This document shows, piece by piece, positions 9,221 to 16,961 of a stretch of DNA of 64,000 nucleotides. Both the position numbers and the translations under genes were made by a program. How positions within the stretch are numbered: position 1 is the stretch's first letter; every line of letters starts with the position of its first letter. The notes below the pieces were generated by a model, which was given only the letters and a program-made list of their open reading frames with translations, did not search any database and had not been told where the DNA came from. The stretch is taken from NCBI GenBank assembly GCA_963803295.1, contig CAWDMC010000010.1, positions 372,001 through 436,000 on the forward strand, given 5' to 3'. Origin of the DNA: CAWDMC01 sp963803295 (GTDB lineage Bacteria; Acidobacteriota; Terriglobia; UBA7540).

Positions 9221-9767
9221 TCATAGCATAGCCCGAGGGTCGGCCGGTAGTCCCACTCGGTCAATCGTCAGCCCGCAAGTGTGCAGTTGCTCTCCCGGGC
9301 TGGTTCCAGCATATTCCCTCGCGCTAGACCATCTCCAAAACTCGGGCCTGCCTACGTAACCGCGCCGCACCGGGTTCCAGTGAAGGTACTCGACACTTTT
9401 GCCGTATTCTTCCACTGTTCTGAGGGCGCGATCATAGACTTGTCCTGAGCGGAGCGAACGGAATCGCGACTGAAAAAGCGGCCCCAGCGTTTCCCTGCCG
9501 ACATTCATCCGCCGTGTCGCACTCACCTTAATCGCTTCCACGACGTCGGAAATGGTTAAGGGATGCCGCGGGTAGACAACGGCGTGCCAGTGGTCCGGTA
9601 AAAGTACCCAGGCCGTAAGGATAAATCCGTCCACCTTTCGCCGCTCGCCAATTACTCGGGACAGAATCCTGAATTCATCTTCGGAGAGAAAAGCGGCGCC
9701 CGCGCCGAAGACAGCAGGTCACGAAGAAATAGTGATCGGAGAGGACAATCCTGCGCAGACGGGACAC
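9221..9767 (-). pseudogene. REP-associated tyrosine transposase (RAYT), frameshifted
   Basis: Y1-family single-strand transposase related to IS200/IS605 TnpA. A GTG at 9767 starts MSRLRRIVLSDHYFFVTCC in the frame also seen at 16164. The HUH-type motif LLPDHWHAVVYP, the downstream helix with YGKSVEYLHWNP and the WSSARE segment complete the family. Total length is 547 nt, one base more than a whole number of codons. Comparison with the second copy (15979-16231) shows an extra A in the run at about 9691-9694, which breaks the frame between the first ~25 residues and the rest. An internal start at 9634 could still give a 137-residue product, but it would lack the N-terminal strand. Such enzymes move REP hairpins; one lies just upstream at 9795-9822. 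Confidence 0.85.
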
Positions 9768-9834
9768 AAAGCGGATTATAACCCGCGAAAAGCCGCAGAG
9801 TTTCTGGGAAGCGAAACTCTGCGCTACGCTCGCT
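9581..9834. repeat. Segmental duplicate, copy A (RAYT 5' part plus REP hairpin)
   Basis: 254 bp nearly identical to 15979-16231; differences include one extra A here and a few substitutions. It covers the RAYT N-terminal codons and the upstream hairpin. The match begins and ends abruptly, so one copy is a transposed or recombined fragment. Confidence 0.9.
9795..9822. repeat. REP-like hairpin next to RAYT
   Basis: Perfect 10-bp inverted repeat GCAGAGTTTC/GAAACTCTGC with an 8-nt loop, 28 nt upstream of the RAYT GTG. An identical hairpin lies at 16192-16219 beside the truncated copy. Position and structure fit the REP substrate of this transposase. Confidence 0.65.
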
Positions 9835-9870
9835 GCGCCAGCCTGACCTGCGCGATGTGTGTAGATTCAT

Positions 9871-10284
9871 TCACGCTCCGTCGCTCCGGAGTGTGGAGAG
9901 GAGCATACTCAAGCTCACGACGCAGGCTAGCACCCACAGAAGGAAGCAAACCCACCCTGTGAAGCTTGTCGAAAGCGCGGTGAAGCCGGGGAAGAGCCCG
10001 CGCAATAAACCGACGAGTGATTGAATCATAGCGAGGGAAATCACCAGGCGCTCGCGGAAACATTTCAGGAGCAGCATAAGATACGTGAGAAACATGAGGG
10101 CTGTAACATGACCAAAAACCAGCGTAAACAACCCCTGTGTAGCGAAAGGTCGATCGAGGCTTCTCCAACTCACGACGGCCAGGGCAAGACAAGGCAAGAG
10201 GAAGTAAAGGGCTTGTGTCCGATGTCGCAATGCGCAGAAACGACCATGATAGGGAAGTAAGCAGTTCGAATTTGGAGTCATCAT
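9871..10284 (-). CDS. Small polytopic membrane protein, candidate immunity protein of Rhs tip D
   Basis: About 137 residues from the ATG at 10284 (a second ATG follows at once; GAGCGAGG precedes both). Four hydrophobic segments are visible: LYFLLPCLALAVVSW, LFTLVFGHVTALMFLTYLMLL, LVISLAMIQSLVGLL and WVCFLLWVLACVVSLSML. I recognise no family. It begins 105 nt after the stop of an Rhs C-terminal tip on the same strand. In polymorphic-toxin loci the gene directly after the toxin tip is usually its immunity gene (family knowledge); assigning that role here is inference from position. A membrane immunity protein would suit a toxin acting at the membrane or periplasm. Confidence 0.6.
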   Translation of the reverse strand: MMTPNSNCLLPYHGRFCALRHRTQALYFLLPCLALAVVSWRSLDRPFATQGLFTLVFGHVTALMFLTYLMLLLKCFRERLVISLAMIQSLVGLLRGLFPGFTALSTSFTGWVCFLLWVLACVVSLSMLLSTLRSDGA

Positions 10285-10388
10285 CCTCGCTCCCTTCGGC
10301 TCAGTGCCCCTGGCTACAGGCAGCCCGCGCCCCGAGCTCGAGATTGAAATCGAACAGACCCGCCACACCCAGCGCCCACGGGTTTGCC

Positions 10389-11022
10389 CTACGGAGTGCA
10401 AATCCAGCTATGTTTACGGTCAGTAGTTGCCGTTACGTCGCTGTCAGCAAGTGGTTTGGTAATAAGTTCATTCCAAACGCATGTGAGATAACCGCCCCAG
10501 TCTTGCATGATGTGAAAATGCCCCCGCCACCGTGGGTTTTCGTTATCCGCAGGGGGAGGTTGTGATCGCTGAGCTTGGATAACGGAAGTAGCCACCGGCA
10601 CACCCACGAATATCCAACGGGGAGGCCAAGGTGCCTTCCAGCATTGCGGCTCACCAGTTACTGGGTCCCTAGGACATGGGTCTATTTGAGGAGTTCCTGG
10701 AATATCCCGAGTGTTCTGACTGTTGCCCGGCCACGGATCGTTGCTGCCCACCGAGCCCGGGAAGGGAAAAGGAATGCCACCGCCGCCGCCGCCACCCCCT
10801 GGAGGAGCACCACAAGCAACCATGAAGTACTCGCATAGTGGCGTGGTAGGGCACTCGGCATGACTCGTGGCGTATACGAAATCGCTGCAGCTCGAGGGGA
10901 TCGCCGGGTCCAGTCCCAAAGGATCGGTGAACGTCGTAGGGTTATTCAGCGCATAGGCATAGCGGTTCAGGGACTGCGGATTCGTGATATCTCCCGCCAG
11001 CGGATCGGGTCCCAGCCAACCG
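10389..11022 (-). pseudogene. Orphan Rhs C-terminal module (tip D)
   Basis: The recognisable Rhs part starts with GPDPLAGDITNPQSLNRY and the core-end block up to NPTTFTDPLGLDP (about 10905-11022). A unique tip of about 170 residues follows, with a Pro/Gly-rich linker containing a run of eight glycines. The tip ends in DWGGYLTCVWNELITKPLAD and HSWICTP at 10389. I do not recognise the tip domain. There is no Rhs core upstream: at 11022 the sequence changes abruptly to unrelated DNA, so the module lacks its own start and is probably a displaced tip kept as a recombination reservoir. An open frame extends to 11231, but the extra residues do not look like Rhs. Confidence 0.75.
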
Positions 11023-11062
11023 CTCAACTTATGAGCGGCATAGCAACGTGCCAAACAGACCG

Positions 11063-11347
11063 TTAATCTGCGGCAATCAAAAAACATAACCAAGCCAAGG
11101 GAAGTGCGAGAAGACTCAACCACGGCGCCTTCTCTCTTAGAGCGCACATAAAGGCCAGAACAATAACGACTAGGCCGACTACAACATCGGCTGAGTACAG
11201 AAGGTGTCCAAACTCGGATTCCGGAAACCACTTCCCGTTCATTGATAAAGTCCGTATTGTTGCGAAGGAGCCGCCTGCACCAATCAAGCCCAGAATCACG
11301 GAGCTAAGGCCCCACTTGCACCGAACGAGTGTGCGATACATGTTCAT
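11063..11347 (-). CDS. Small membrane protein, candidate immunity protein of Rhs tip C
   Basis: 94 residues with hydrophobic segments at SSVILGLIGAGGSFATI, LLYSADVVVGLVVIVLAFMCAL and WLSLLALPLAWLCFLIAA. It starts at ATG 11341 or the slightly longer frame at 11347. It lies 127 nt after the stop of tip C and directly before the core-end block of tip D. The position is that of an immunity gene in an Rhs tip/immunity array. No family was recognised. It is unlike the immunity candidates at 9871, 12162 and 17565 in length and segment number. Confidence 0.55.
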   Translation of the reverse strand: MNMYRTLVRCKWGLSSVILGLIGAGGSFATIRTLSMNGKWFPESEFGHLLYSADVVVGLVVIVLAFMCALREKAPWLSLLALPLAWLCFLIAAD

Positions 11348-11473
11348 GACTCCCTACCACCTTGGATGCCAAAGCGTTCTTTCCCACTAGAAAGCAAGTT
11401 ACGCTTGCCAGGCTATCGCGCGGCACATCCCTAGCCAGGAATTCTGGAAGTGCGTTAACCACCAGTTGACCAA

Positions 11474-12142
11474 TTATGGTGGGAACGCTGAACACCCCCT
11501 CCCAGATTGATGGCTCCAAACGTCAACCACGCCATGCGCGAGGGGGACGCTGAGAGGGCCAAGTATCGCGAGACTGTAGGGACTGTACGGATTAATGGTG
11601 TCGAGATGTGCGTCTCCCGAGGCTTCTCCGGGCACATCTCTTTGCGGCAAGTCTATATCTATATGCAATCCACATAGCGGATCCGTGTTACGGATCTCAA
11701 CGGTTCCGGGATGGTGATTACCCACGTCGGCGGTGCGAGAAAGGCCCGCCTTTTCGAGGGCCCCGAGCACCTCCCCAAATGTCATGTTAGGCGCAAACCA
11801 AAACCACCATAAAGGGGCATTCTGACACCACGTTATACCCGGTATGTCTGGACCTCCTGGGGGCGGCGAGTGCTCGCCTGTCAAAATAATGGTTCCACCG
11901 TACACCGTAACCGAATCCAGGCCCTTCACTGCGCCAGCGTTAATCGAATTGAAAACCGTATCGCAAGAGGCATCGATTCCGTCGAGCGTGCAACCTAGAG
12001 CTCCAACACGATTGAAAGGACAATGCTCTTGGTTTGGCGGCAGGTGAAAGTACATGGCACATGCATCTTGGGAACCCAACCCTGACGGATCGATGAGTGT
12101 CGTAGGATTATTCAACGCATAGGCGTAGCGGTTCAGGGACTG
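11474..12142 (-). pseudogene. Orphan Rhs C-terminal module (tip C)
   Basis: The module opens at 12142 with the core-end block (QSLNRYAYALNNPTTLIDPSGLG). About 36 more residues (SQDACAMYFHLPPNQEHCPFN and on) are shared with tip A at 18.6 kb. A unique domain of roughly 165 residues follows. Its C-terminal half has clustered acidic/histidine positions: LCGLHIDIDLPQRD, GDAHLDTINPYSP and VPLAHGVVDVW. These might be metal-binding or catalytic residues of a toxin domain, but I do not recognise the family. It lacks an Rhs core and any good start; an open frame reaches 12220 through unrelated sequence. It follows the immunity candidate at 12162 by only 19 nt. Confidence 0.75.
11988..12142. repeat. 155-bp Rhs core-end/tip-start repeat, copy in tip C
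   Basis: Close match of equal length to 18608-18762 in the main Rhs gene. It encodes the last part of the core and the first ~36 residues of the tip. Downstream of it the tips diverge completely, as expected of a crossover region used to swap Rhs tips. Confidence 0.85.
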
Positions 12143-12161
12143 CAAAAACGGAATTCGAAAG

Positions 12162-12587
12162 TTAAGGGAAACCAACATATCGAACAATGACGCTGTTGTC
12201 CGAGAATCGCTGCTTCTCAATCAAATCCTTTGTGATGCCGCAGTCTTTACACTCAATTGTCAGCACATTAGCTGTGGCAGAATAGATGTCGAGGCCAGGT
12301 CGACCGGCAACAAAAACGGGGCGTGAACTGTAGAAAGCTCTCTTTAGTTCCCTGCCTGTATACAGATGGCTACCGATCACTACAAAGTAAGTATCACCGC
12401 TTAAAGCGGTATTGTCTGATCGCCTAGCTAACATGGCAATATGGCCTTCCGAGACTTTTTGAGACTGCACAATCTCAAATTTCCCCGAGTCCAAGATTCC
12501 CAGGAACGCCAGCGCAAGCCAGACACCAATTGCACAGAGAGCTATTACAACAGATGTCCAGATCAGAAAGTGTCTACGCGATTTCAT
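12162..12587 (-). CDS. Membrane-anchored protein, candidate immunity protein of Rhs tip B
   Basis: 141 residues from the ATG at 12587. That ATG overlaps the restored stop codon of Rhs tip B (12584-12586) as ATGA, a typical translationally coupled arrangement. One N-terminal membrane segment (FLIWTSVVIALCAIGVWLALAFLGIL) is followed by an extracytoplasmic-looking domain of about 105 residues with a CKDCG pair. No family recognised. The 4-nt overlap with the toxin module strongly suggests the two were cotranscribed and makes this the best-supported immunity candidate of the island. With the ISL3 insertion upstream, its expression may now depend on another promoter. Confidence 0.7.
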   Translation of the reverse strand: MKSRRHFLIWTSVVIALCAIGVWLALAFLGILDSGKFEIVQSQKVSEGHIAMLARRSDNTALSGDTYFVVIGSHLYTGRELKRAFYSSRPVFVAGRPGLDIYSATANVLTIECKDCGITKDLIEKQRFSDNSVIVRYVGFP

Positions 12588-12840
12588 TCGTGACACCCCG
12601 CTGCTCTCATAGCCTGACCTACCTTGATTGAGGCGTTGTCACTTGGAGTGTCCATGAAAGTTCGAGGGGAACCAAACGAAGCTTTTCCAAAAAGCGCAGC
12701 ACCCAACTGTGCGGCACCGGCAGCAGCTTGGCAGAACGTCGCTCCGTACGGGCATGTAATCCCGAAGCTGATGTTGCCAGCATCGATACCAATTTGATTT
12801 TTGGGCTTCCTCAGCGGAATCTGTGGGTAGCTGAGGTTGA

Positions 12841-13296
12841 TTAAGAGCGTTGCTGTTCAAGGAAGCGACAGAACTTCCTGCAGGTAGATTCAAATGACCG
12901 TTGCTGGTCCTCGGAGTCAGAATGATAGAGCAGCGGCCCTCCTTCCTGCACGACCTCGAAGATCAGGTCCTCGAGGGGTACTTTCCGGAGGGAAGGAGTT
13001 TGATTGAGGTCTCGAATGATTTCTCCTCCCAGCATCCAGAGATTGTCAACGTGCTTGCGAAGGGTCTTGCGAGAAAGGTTCTGTTGGATCAGATAGCTGA
13101 GAAAAGGGCGAAAACAGGCCACCATCTTCTCTCCCGGAGGGATGTCCTGAGGAAAGCCCATCCAACTGCGTGGCCACGCGTCCAGGTCCTTGCCATACGT
13201 CTCCAGAGGGGACTGGCTGGGCGGCGCGGAATCGTTTACGGTGGAAGTCTTGACCCGCGAGGTTGGCTTCCCCATGCGCTTGATTACCCTTCTCAA
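12841..13296 (-). CDS. Conserved hypothetical passenger protein of the ISL3 element
   Basis: 151 residues transcribed opposite to the transposase; the 5' ends overlap by 23 nt. The segment from DLDAWPRSWMGFPQDIPPGE through CFRPFLSYLIQQNLS, TLRKHVDNLWMLGGEIIRDL to STCRKFCRFLEQQ looks like a real soluble helical domain. It recalls the N-terminal SAM-like core-binding domain of tyrosine recombinases (inference). I remember similar stand-alone proteins in soil bacterial genomes but cannot name a function. The stop codon lies inside the IS, 36 nt from its left end. The first ~30 residues are uncertain; a TTG near 13206 may be the true start. Confidence 0.6.
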   Translation of the reverse strand: MRRVIKRMGKPTSRVKTSTVNDSAPPSQSPLETYGKDLDAWPRSWMGFPQDIPPGEKMVACFRPFLSYLIQQNLSRKTLRKHVDNLWMLGGEIIRDLNQTPSLRKVPLEDLIFEVVQEGGPLLYHSDSEDQQRSFESTCRKFCRFLEQQRS

Positions 13297-14524
13297 CCGT
13301 TGTCATCACTTTCGCGGATTTGTCTACGAGAGGGCGCGGTTCAGCCCGACCGAGCGCACCACCCTGGAAGTGCAGGTGCGACCCCGAAAAGGCTCGGCGG
13401 CGCTTTGCTCGGCCTGCCACCGGTCGGCTCCCGGCTACGACCGCCTTCCCCAGAGGCGATTCGAGTTCATTCCTTTTTGGGGCTATCTGATATTCCTGCT
13501 CTACCGCATGCGACGGGTCAACTGCAAAACCTGCGGCATCGTCGTCGAGGAGGTGCCGTGGGCTACCGGCAAGCATCAGCTTACCAAAGTCTACATGCAG
13601 TTTCTCGCCCACTGGGCACGCCAACTCTCCTGGCAGGAAACGGCCCGAGCCTTTCGCACTTCTTGGGAGAAGGTCTGTCAGGCGGTGGAGTACGTGGTCA
13701 GCTGGGGACTGGAACATCGCACCCTGGGAACGATAACGGCCCTCGGCGTGGACGAAATCCAGTATGCCAAAGGCCACAAGTATCTGACCCTGGTCTATCA
13801 GATTGATCCCCAACTGACCCGCTTGCTCTGGGTGGGCAAGGAGCGAACGGTCGAGACTTTCGAAGGGTTCTTCACGATGATCGGCACGGAGTTGGCGGCA
13901 CAGATCAAATTCGTCTGCTCGGATCTGTGGAAGCCCTATCTGCGCGTAATTCGGGAAAGATGTTCGCAAGCGCTTCATATCCTGGATCGCTTCCATATCG
14001 TGTCCCAGATGAACATGGCTTTGGACGATGTCCGGGCGGCCGAGTCCCGTCACCTGAAGCAGCAAGGCCATGAACCCTTATTGAAGAAATCCCGCTGGTG
14101 CATCCTCAAGCGTAAAAGCAACCTCACTCCTTCGCAGAGGTTTCGCCTACGCGATCTGCTGCGCTGCAACCTGAAAACCGTGCGAGCCTACCTTCTGAAA
14201 GAAGACTTCCAGCAGTTGTGGGACTACCATTCGCCCACCTGGGCGGGCAAGTTCTTGGACGAATGGTGCCGCCAGACGATGCGCTCCCGGATCGAACCGA
14301 TGAAGAAAATGGCCAAGACGCTGCGCCGCCACCGTGATCTCCTCCTCAATTATTTCAAGGCGCAAAAACAGTTTTCCAGCGGGGTGGTCGAGGGTCTGAA
14401 CAACAAAGCCAAAGTGACCATGAGAAAATCCTATGGCTTCCGAACCTTTCGCATTACGGAACTCGCGCTGTATCACGCTCTTGGCAAGTTGCCCGAACCC
14501 GAATTAACCCATGAATTTTACTGA
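13274..14524 (+). CDS. ISL3 family transposase
   Basis: 416 residues from the ATG at 13274 (MRLITLLNRCHHFRGF). The N-terminal zinc-ribbon-like part has CSACHRSAPGYDRLPQRRFE and RVNCKTCGIVVEEVPW. A helix-turn-helix-like stretch (SWQETARAFRTSWEKVCQAV) follows. The DDE catalytic core has ALGVDEIQYAKGHKYLTLVYQID (first Asp), FVCSDLWKPYLRVI (second Asp) and SSGVVEGLNNKAKVTMRKSYGFRTF (Glu). Length and motifs fit active ISL3 transposases and I see no internal stop, so the element may be functional. A longer in-frame start at 13190 exists but is outside the usual N terminus. Confidence 0.93.
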   Translation: MRLITLLNRCHHFRGFVYERARFSPTERTTLEVQVRPRKGSAALCSACHRSAPGYDRLPQRRFEFIPFWGYLIFLLYRMRRVNCKTCGIVVEEVPWATGKHQLTKVYMQFLAHWARQLSWQETARAFRTSWEKVCQAVEYVVSWGLEHRTLGTITALGVDEIQYAKGHKYLTLVYQIDPQLTRLLWVGKERTVETFEGFFTMIGTELAAQIKFVCSDLWKPYLRVIRERCSQALHILDRFHIVSQMNMALDDVRAAESRHLKQQGHEPLLKKSRWCILKRKSNLTPSQRFRLRDLLRCNLKTVRAYLLKEDFQQLWDYHSPTWAGKFLDEWCRQTMRSRIEPMKKMAKTLRRHRDLLLNYFKAQKQFSSGVVEGLNNKAKVTMRKSYGFRTFRITELALYHALGKLPEPELTHEFY

Positions 14525-15978
14525 CGAATCGATTTTGGTATCCCGGACCTGGCTGATTCTTAATGTCATTGGGCCCGCCTGTTTTGACCGCGTTGTAGTA
14601 CCCATACATTCCACCAAAAAAGCTCGGTATCGGACTAGCGTACGGCGTGGCATTCGCGCCGATCTTCCCGACAGCAATGAAACCCTGAGCTGTTGCAATC
14701 TGCTGTTGGGCAGTCACTCCTGCAGCAGATAGCGTAGCGTTTGCACATGGGCTATTTGGAGCGTTGTTTGCGGGGCAGTACGACTGCCCAACAGCAAGCG
14801 GGCCCAGCCCACCCAGGCAAGGGCTTCCGTTGTTTGCAGCGTTCGAAGAGCCGCCCGTACCGCCGCCACCTCCGCCCCAGTTCCAACGGAAGGACGGGGC
14901 ATTAGTCAGCAAGTAGGCCAGACACTGAAATCAGGGCAGGGTTCGCCATAAGTGGGACCAGAGGAGTCCACTAGGTTCCCATTAGAGTCGTAAGTGTACG
15001 TGTAATACGTCTCGCCGCAAAGCCCCGTGGGATCAATCAGCGTCGTAGGATTATTCAGCGCATAGGCGTAGCGGTTAAGGGACTGCGGATTCGCGAAATC
15101 CACCGCCGCCAACCCGGCTGGGTCGGCGAGAGCCACCTCCCGGTTGTGGCATATTCCCGGTTGGGTGTCTCGGACATGCCCAGCACGTTGTTCGTGACCA
15201 TCCCCGCGAAGATCCCCTTGGCCGTTCCGCTCTCGGCGTAATGCTCTCCGTAAGGCGCAATCCCGGCGTCGTAATATTGCGTCCGGCTCGGGGTGGAGGC
15301 GAAGCGCACGCTCCCCAGCCAGTCCGTGTGCCAATAATCCACCAGGGTCGGACCGGCCGCGTAATCGGCCACCGCCCCCGCCGGCAGCGGCACTCGTCCG
15401 GCCGACAACGTTATCCCGCCATTCTCGCCAGGATCTGTCCCCCTGCCCACACGAACTGATTGACGGTACCACTCACGTTCCTTCCCACCTGCTGGCCCAG
15501 CGCATTGTAGGTGAAGCTCATCACGCTCGACCCATAGGGGGTGGTTGAAAGCATCTTGCCTTCAGCGTCCCAAGTATAGCTGGTGCTTCCTACTCCTGTC
15601 CCGGTGCTGAGGATGTTCCCGTTCGTGTCGTAGGTGTAAGGCTGGCCACCGGCACTGCTGATTCTGTTCGTGGAGTTGTTGTAGGTGGCGGCAAACGTCA
15701 TCCCGCCGTTCGATCCCGTCTTGGTGAGGTTTCCAAAGCCGTTAGCACCAAGACCGAAGCTCTGTGTCCAAATGCTGACCTGTAAGCTGTTCTTGCAGTC
15801 CACGCTTGCGATGCGCACCAGGTCGTCGTAGCCGTAAGTACAGGTCTGGGTGCCGCCGCTGTTGAACCCGTCGGTGATGGCCAGCGTCCTCAAGGTGCCA
15901 TTCGCATTCCACGTCAGGTTTCCCGTCACATTGGTTCCGTTCACGGCGTATCTTGTATTGCGTCATTCGGCCGCTGTT

Positions 15979-16164
15979 GGCGTGCCAGTGGTCCGGTAAA
16001 AGTACCCAGGCCGTAAGGATAAATCCGTGCACCTTTCGCCGCTCGCCAATTACTCGGGACAGAATCCTGAATTCATCTTCGGAGAGAAAGCGGCGCCCGC
16101 GCAGAAGACAGCAGGTCACAAAAAAATAGTGATCGGAGAGGACAATCCTGCGCAGACGGGACAC
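15979..16164 (-). pseudogene. RAYT transposase fragment (first ~62 codons)
   Basis: GTG at 16164 starts MSRLRRIVLSDHYFFVTCC and the frame runs intact to LLPDHWHA at about 15979. There it joins the 5'-truncated Rhs core. The rest of the transposase is missing. Without the extra A found in the 9.7-kb copy, this fragment shows the original frame. The sequence belongs to the 253-bp segment duplicated at 9581-9834. Confidence 0.88.
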
Positions 16165-16231
16165 AAAGCGGATTATAACCCGCGAAAAGCCGCAGAGTTT
16201 CTGGGAAGCGAAACTCTGCGCTACGCTCGCT
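15979..16231. repeat. Segmental duplicate, copy B
   Basis: 253-bp partner of 9581-9834. It carries the RAYT fragment and the hairpin GCAGAGTTTC/GAAACTCTGC at 16192-16219. The left edge is the Rhs junction. Confidence 0.9.
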
Positions 16232-16264
16232 ACAGCGCTTGAAAAGCGGCGGGTGATTAGCTAA

Positions 16265-16385
16265 CCAGATCACACTTTGAAGGGCTTTACGGGATTTCAT
16301 GCATGTCATTGAGCTTTTCCAGCCGCTTCTTTTCACTCCACACCAGATCATAGAAGCGCCGGTTGCCAGACGCGATAGGGACCAT
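16265..16385 (-). pseudogene. Degenerate C-terminal relic of another RAYT-type transposase
   Basis: In one frame the minus strand reads RRFYDLVWSEKKRLEKLNDMHEIP, preceded in another frame by YRVWQ. This matches the conserved Y1-transposase pattern of a W-Q-R-R-F-Y-D box followed by N-x-M-H-x-N-P-V-K. A stop and at least one frameshift interrupt it. It differs in sequence from the RAYT at 9.2 kb, so it is a relic of a second family member. The surrounding 16232-16677 holds no intact gene that I can support. Confidence 0.6.
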
Positions 16386-16677
16386 GAAGATGGACAGTGG
16401 GCGGCAAGGTGAGGGGTCGCCAGCATTCTCTCGTACCAAGGCAAATCGCGTTGGGCCCCAAGGTGGTAGCCACGGCACGTCGCTTGTGTCGCTTGTGCCC
16501 TAGGCTTGTCGATCTCCGGAGCCCGAAGAACCCCACAGCATCGAGACCATGCTGTGGCTACCTGCTGTTTGCGGCTTTGCATAAATGCGGGAGGGGGGCC
16601 CCTTACGACGTCCAGATGAACGCGTAGAAGTGTTCGGGCCTCAAAACGTAGCCGATGATCTTGAAGACTTACTGAGG

Positions 16678-16822
16678 ATTACAAATCGCGGTGACGCCCT
16701 CGCTGTAGCGCCGGTGTCCCCACCGGCGTTTTCGGCGCTGAGAGCCTGCCCTGAGTGGGGCGAAGGGACAGCGCCCGTACAGAATTGGCGTCCTTATGAT
16801 TTGTGTCCCTATGATTTGTAAT
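16678..16822. repeat. MITE with internal REP palindrome
   Basis: 145 bp bounded by a perfect 10-bp inverted repeat (ATTACAAATC at the left, GATTTGTAAT at the right). Inside is a palindromic REP-type segment: TGTAGCGCCGGTGTCC with a CACCGGCG arm, then GGGACAGCGCCCGTACA further right. There is no coding capacity. The same core (TGTAGCGGCGCTGTCC / GGACACCGGCGCTACA) recurs at 22932-22990, with single arms near 23321 and 37383. Confidence 0.72.
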
Positions 16823-16961
16823 GCAGAAGTAGCTTAATTCGCAATTCCCCGAGGGTGGCAAGGAAGTGCCGACTCCGAGTCAAAAGCCGGGCGCGTCGAT
16901 AAATGCTGGAAGTAACGAAATGCAGGTGGTTCAACCTGTAATAATTGTGCTGCCGAGGCAT
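16809..16961 (-). pseudogene. N-terminal fragment of a third RAYT-type transposase
   Basis: ATG at 16961 starts MPRQHNYYRLNHLHFVTSS and continues to a stop at 16809 after about 50 residues. The HLHFVTSSIYRRARLL stretch is the usual first strand/helix of Y1 transposases. The HUH motif and the catalytic tyrosine are missing, and the frame ends inside the right end of the MITE at 16678-16822. The fragment was probably truncated by that element or by a linked rearrangement. Confidence 0.65.

Larger units (their letters stand above)
12805..14530 (+). mobile_element. ISL3-family insertion sequence with passenger gene
   Basis: 1726 bp. The imperfect terminal inverted repeats match at 16 of 24 positions: GCTTCCTCAGCGGAATC at the left end and GATTCGTCAGTAAAATT read inward from the right end. 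The flanks are GATTTTTGG at 12796-12804 and GATTTTGG at 14531-14538, a target duplication of about 8 bp with one T of length difference; ISL3 elements make 8-bp duplications (family knowledge). It encodes a full transposase on the plus strand and a divergent second ORF. It disrupts an Rhs toxin tip. Boundaries were set by combining the repeats with the reading frame of the interrupted gene. Confidence 0.82.
12584..15965 (-). pseudogene. Rhs module B: core fragment with tip, split by ISL3 and frameshifted
   Basis: An Rhs core fragment begins at about 15965 after a junction with a RAYT fragment. It shows YD repeats (TYGYDDLVRI, YTYDTNGNILS, TYNALGQQVG) and the core end DYWHTDWLGSVRF ... SLNRYAYALNNPTTLIDP. 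At least two single-base shifts are visible: near 15411-15430, and near 15130, where a missing G separates RWLSP from DPAGLAAVD. The tip carries a glycine linker, then NAVKTGGPNDIKNQPGPGY at the ISL3 insertion point. Joining 14531 to 12796 restores QNQIGIDAGNISFGITCPYG and reading continues to a TGA at 12584. The TGG-x-D-x-K-NQ / GN-x-x-x-G pattern resembles polymorphic toxin type 44 (PF15607), a tentative assignment. Confidence 0.85.

Noticed and set aside
13046..14071. 341-codon minus-strand frame inside the ISL3 element
   Set aside because: Shadow of the transposase gene; only the separate ORF at 12841-13296 has protein-like character.
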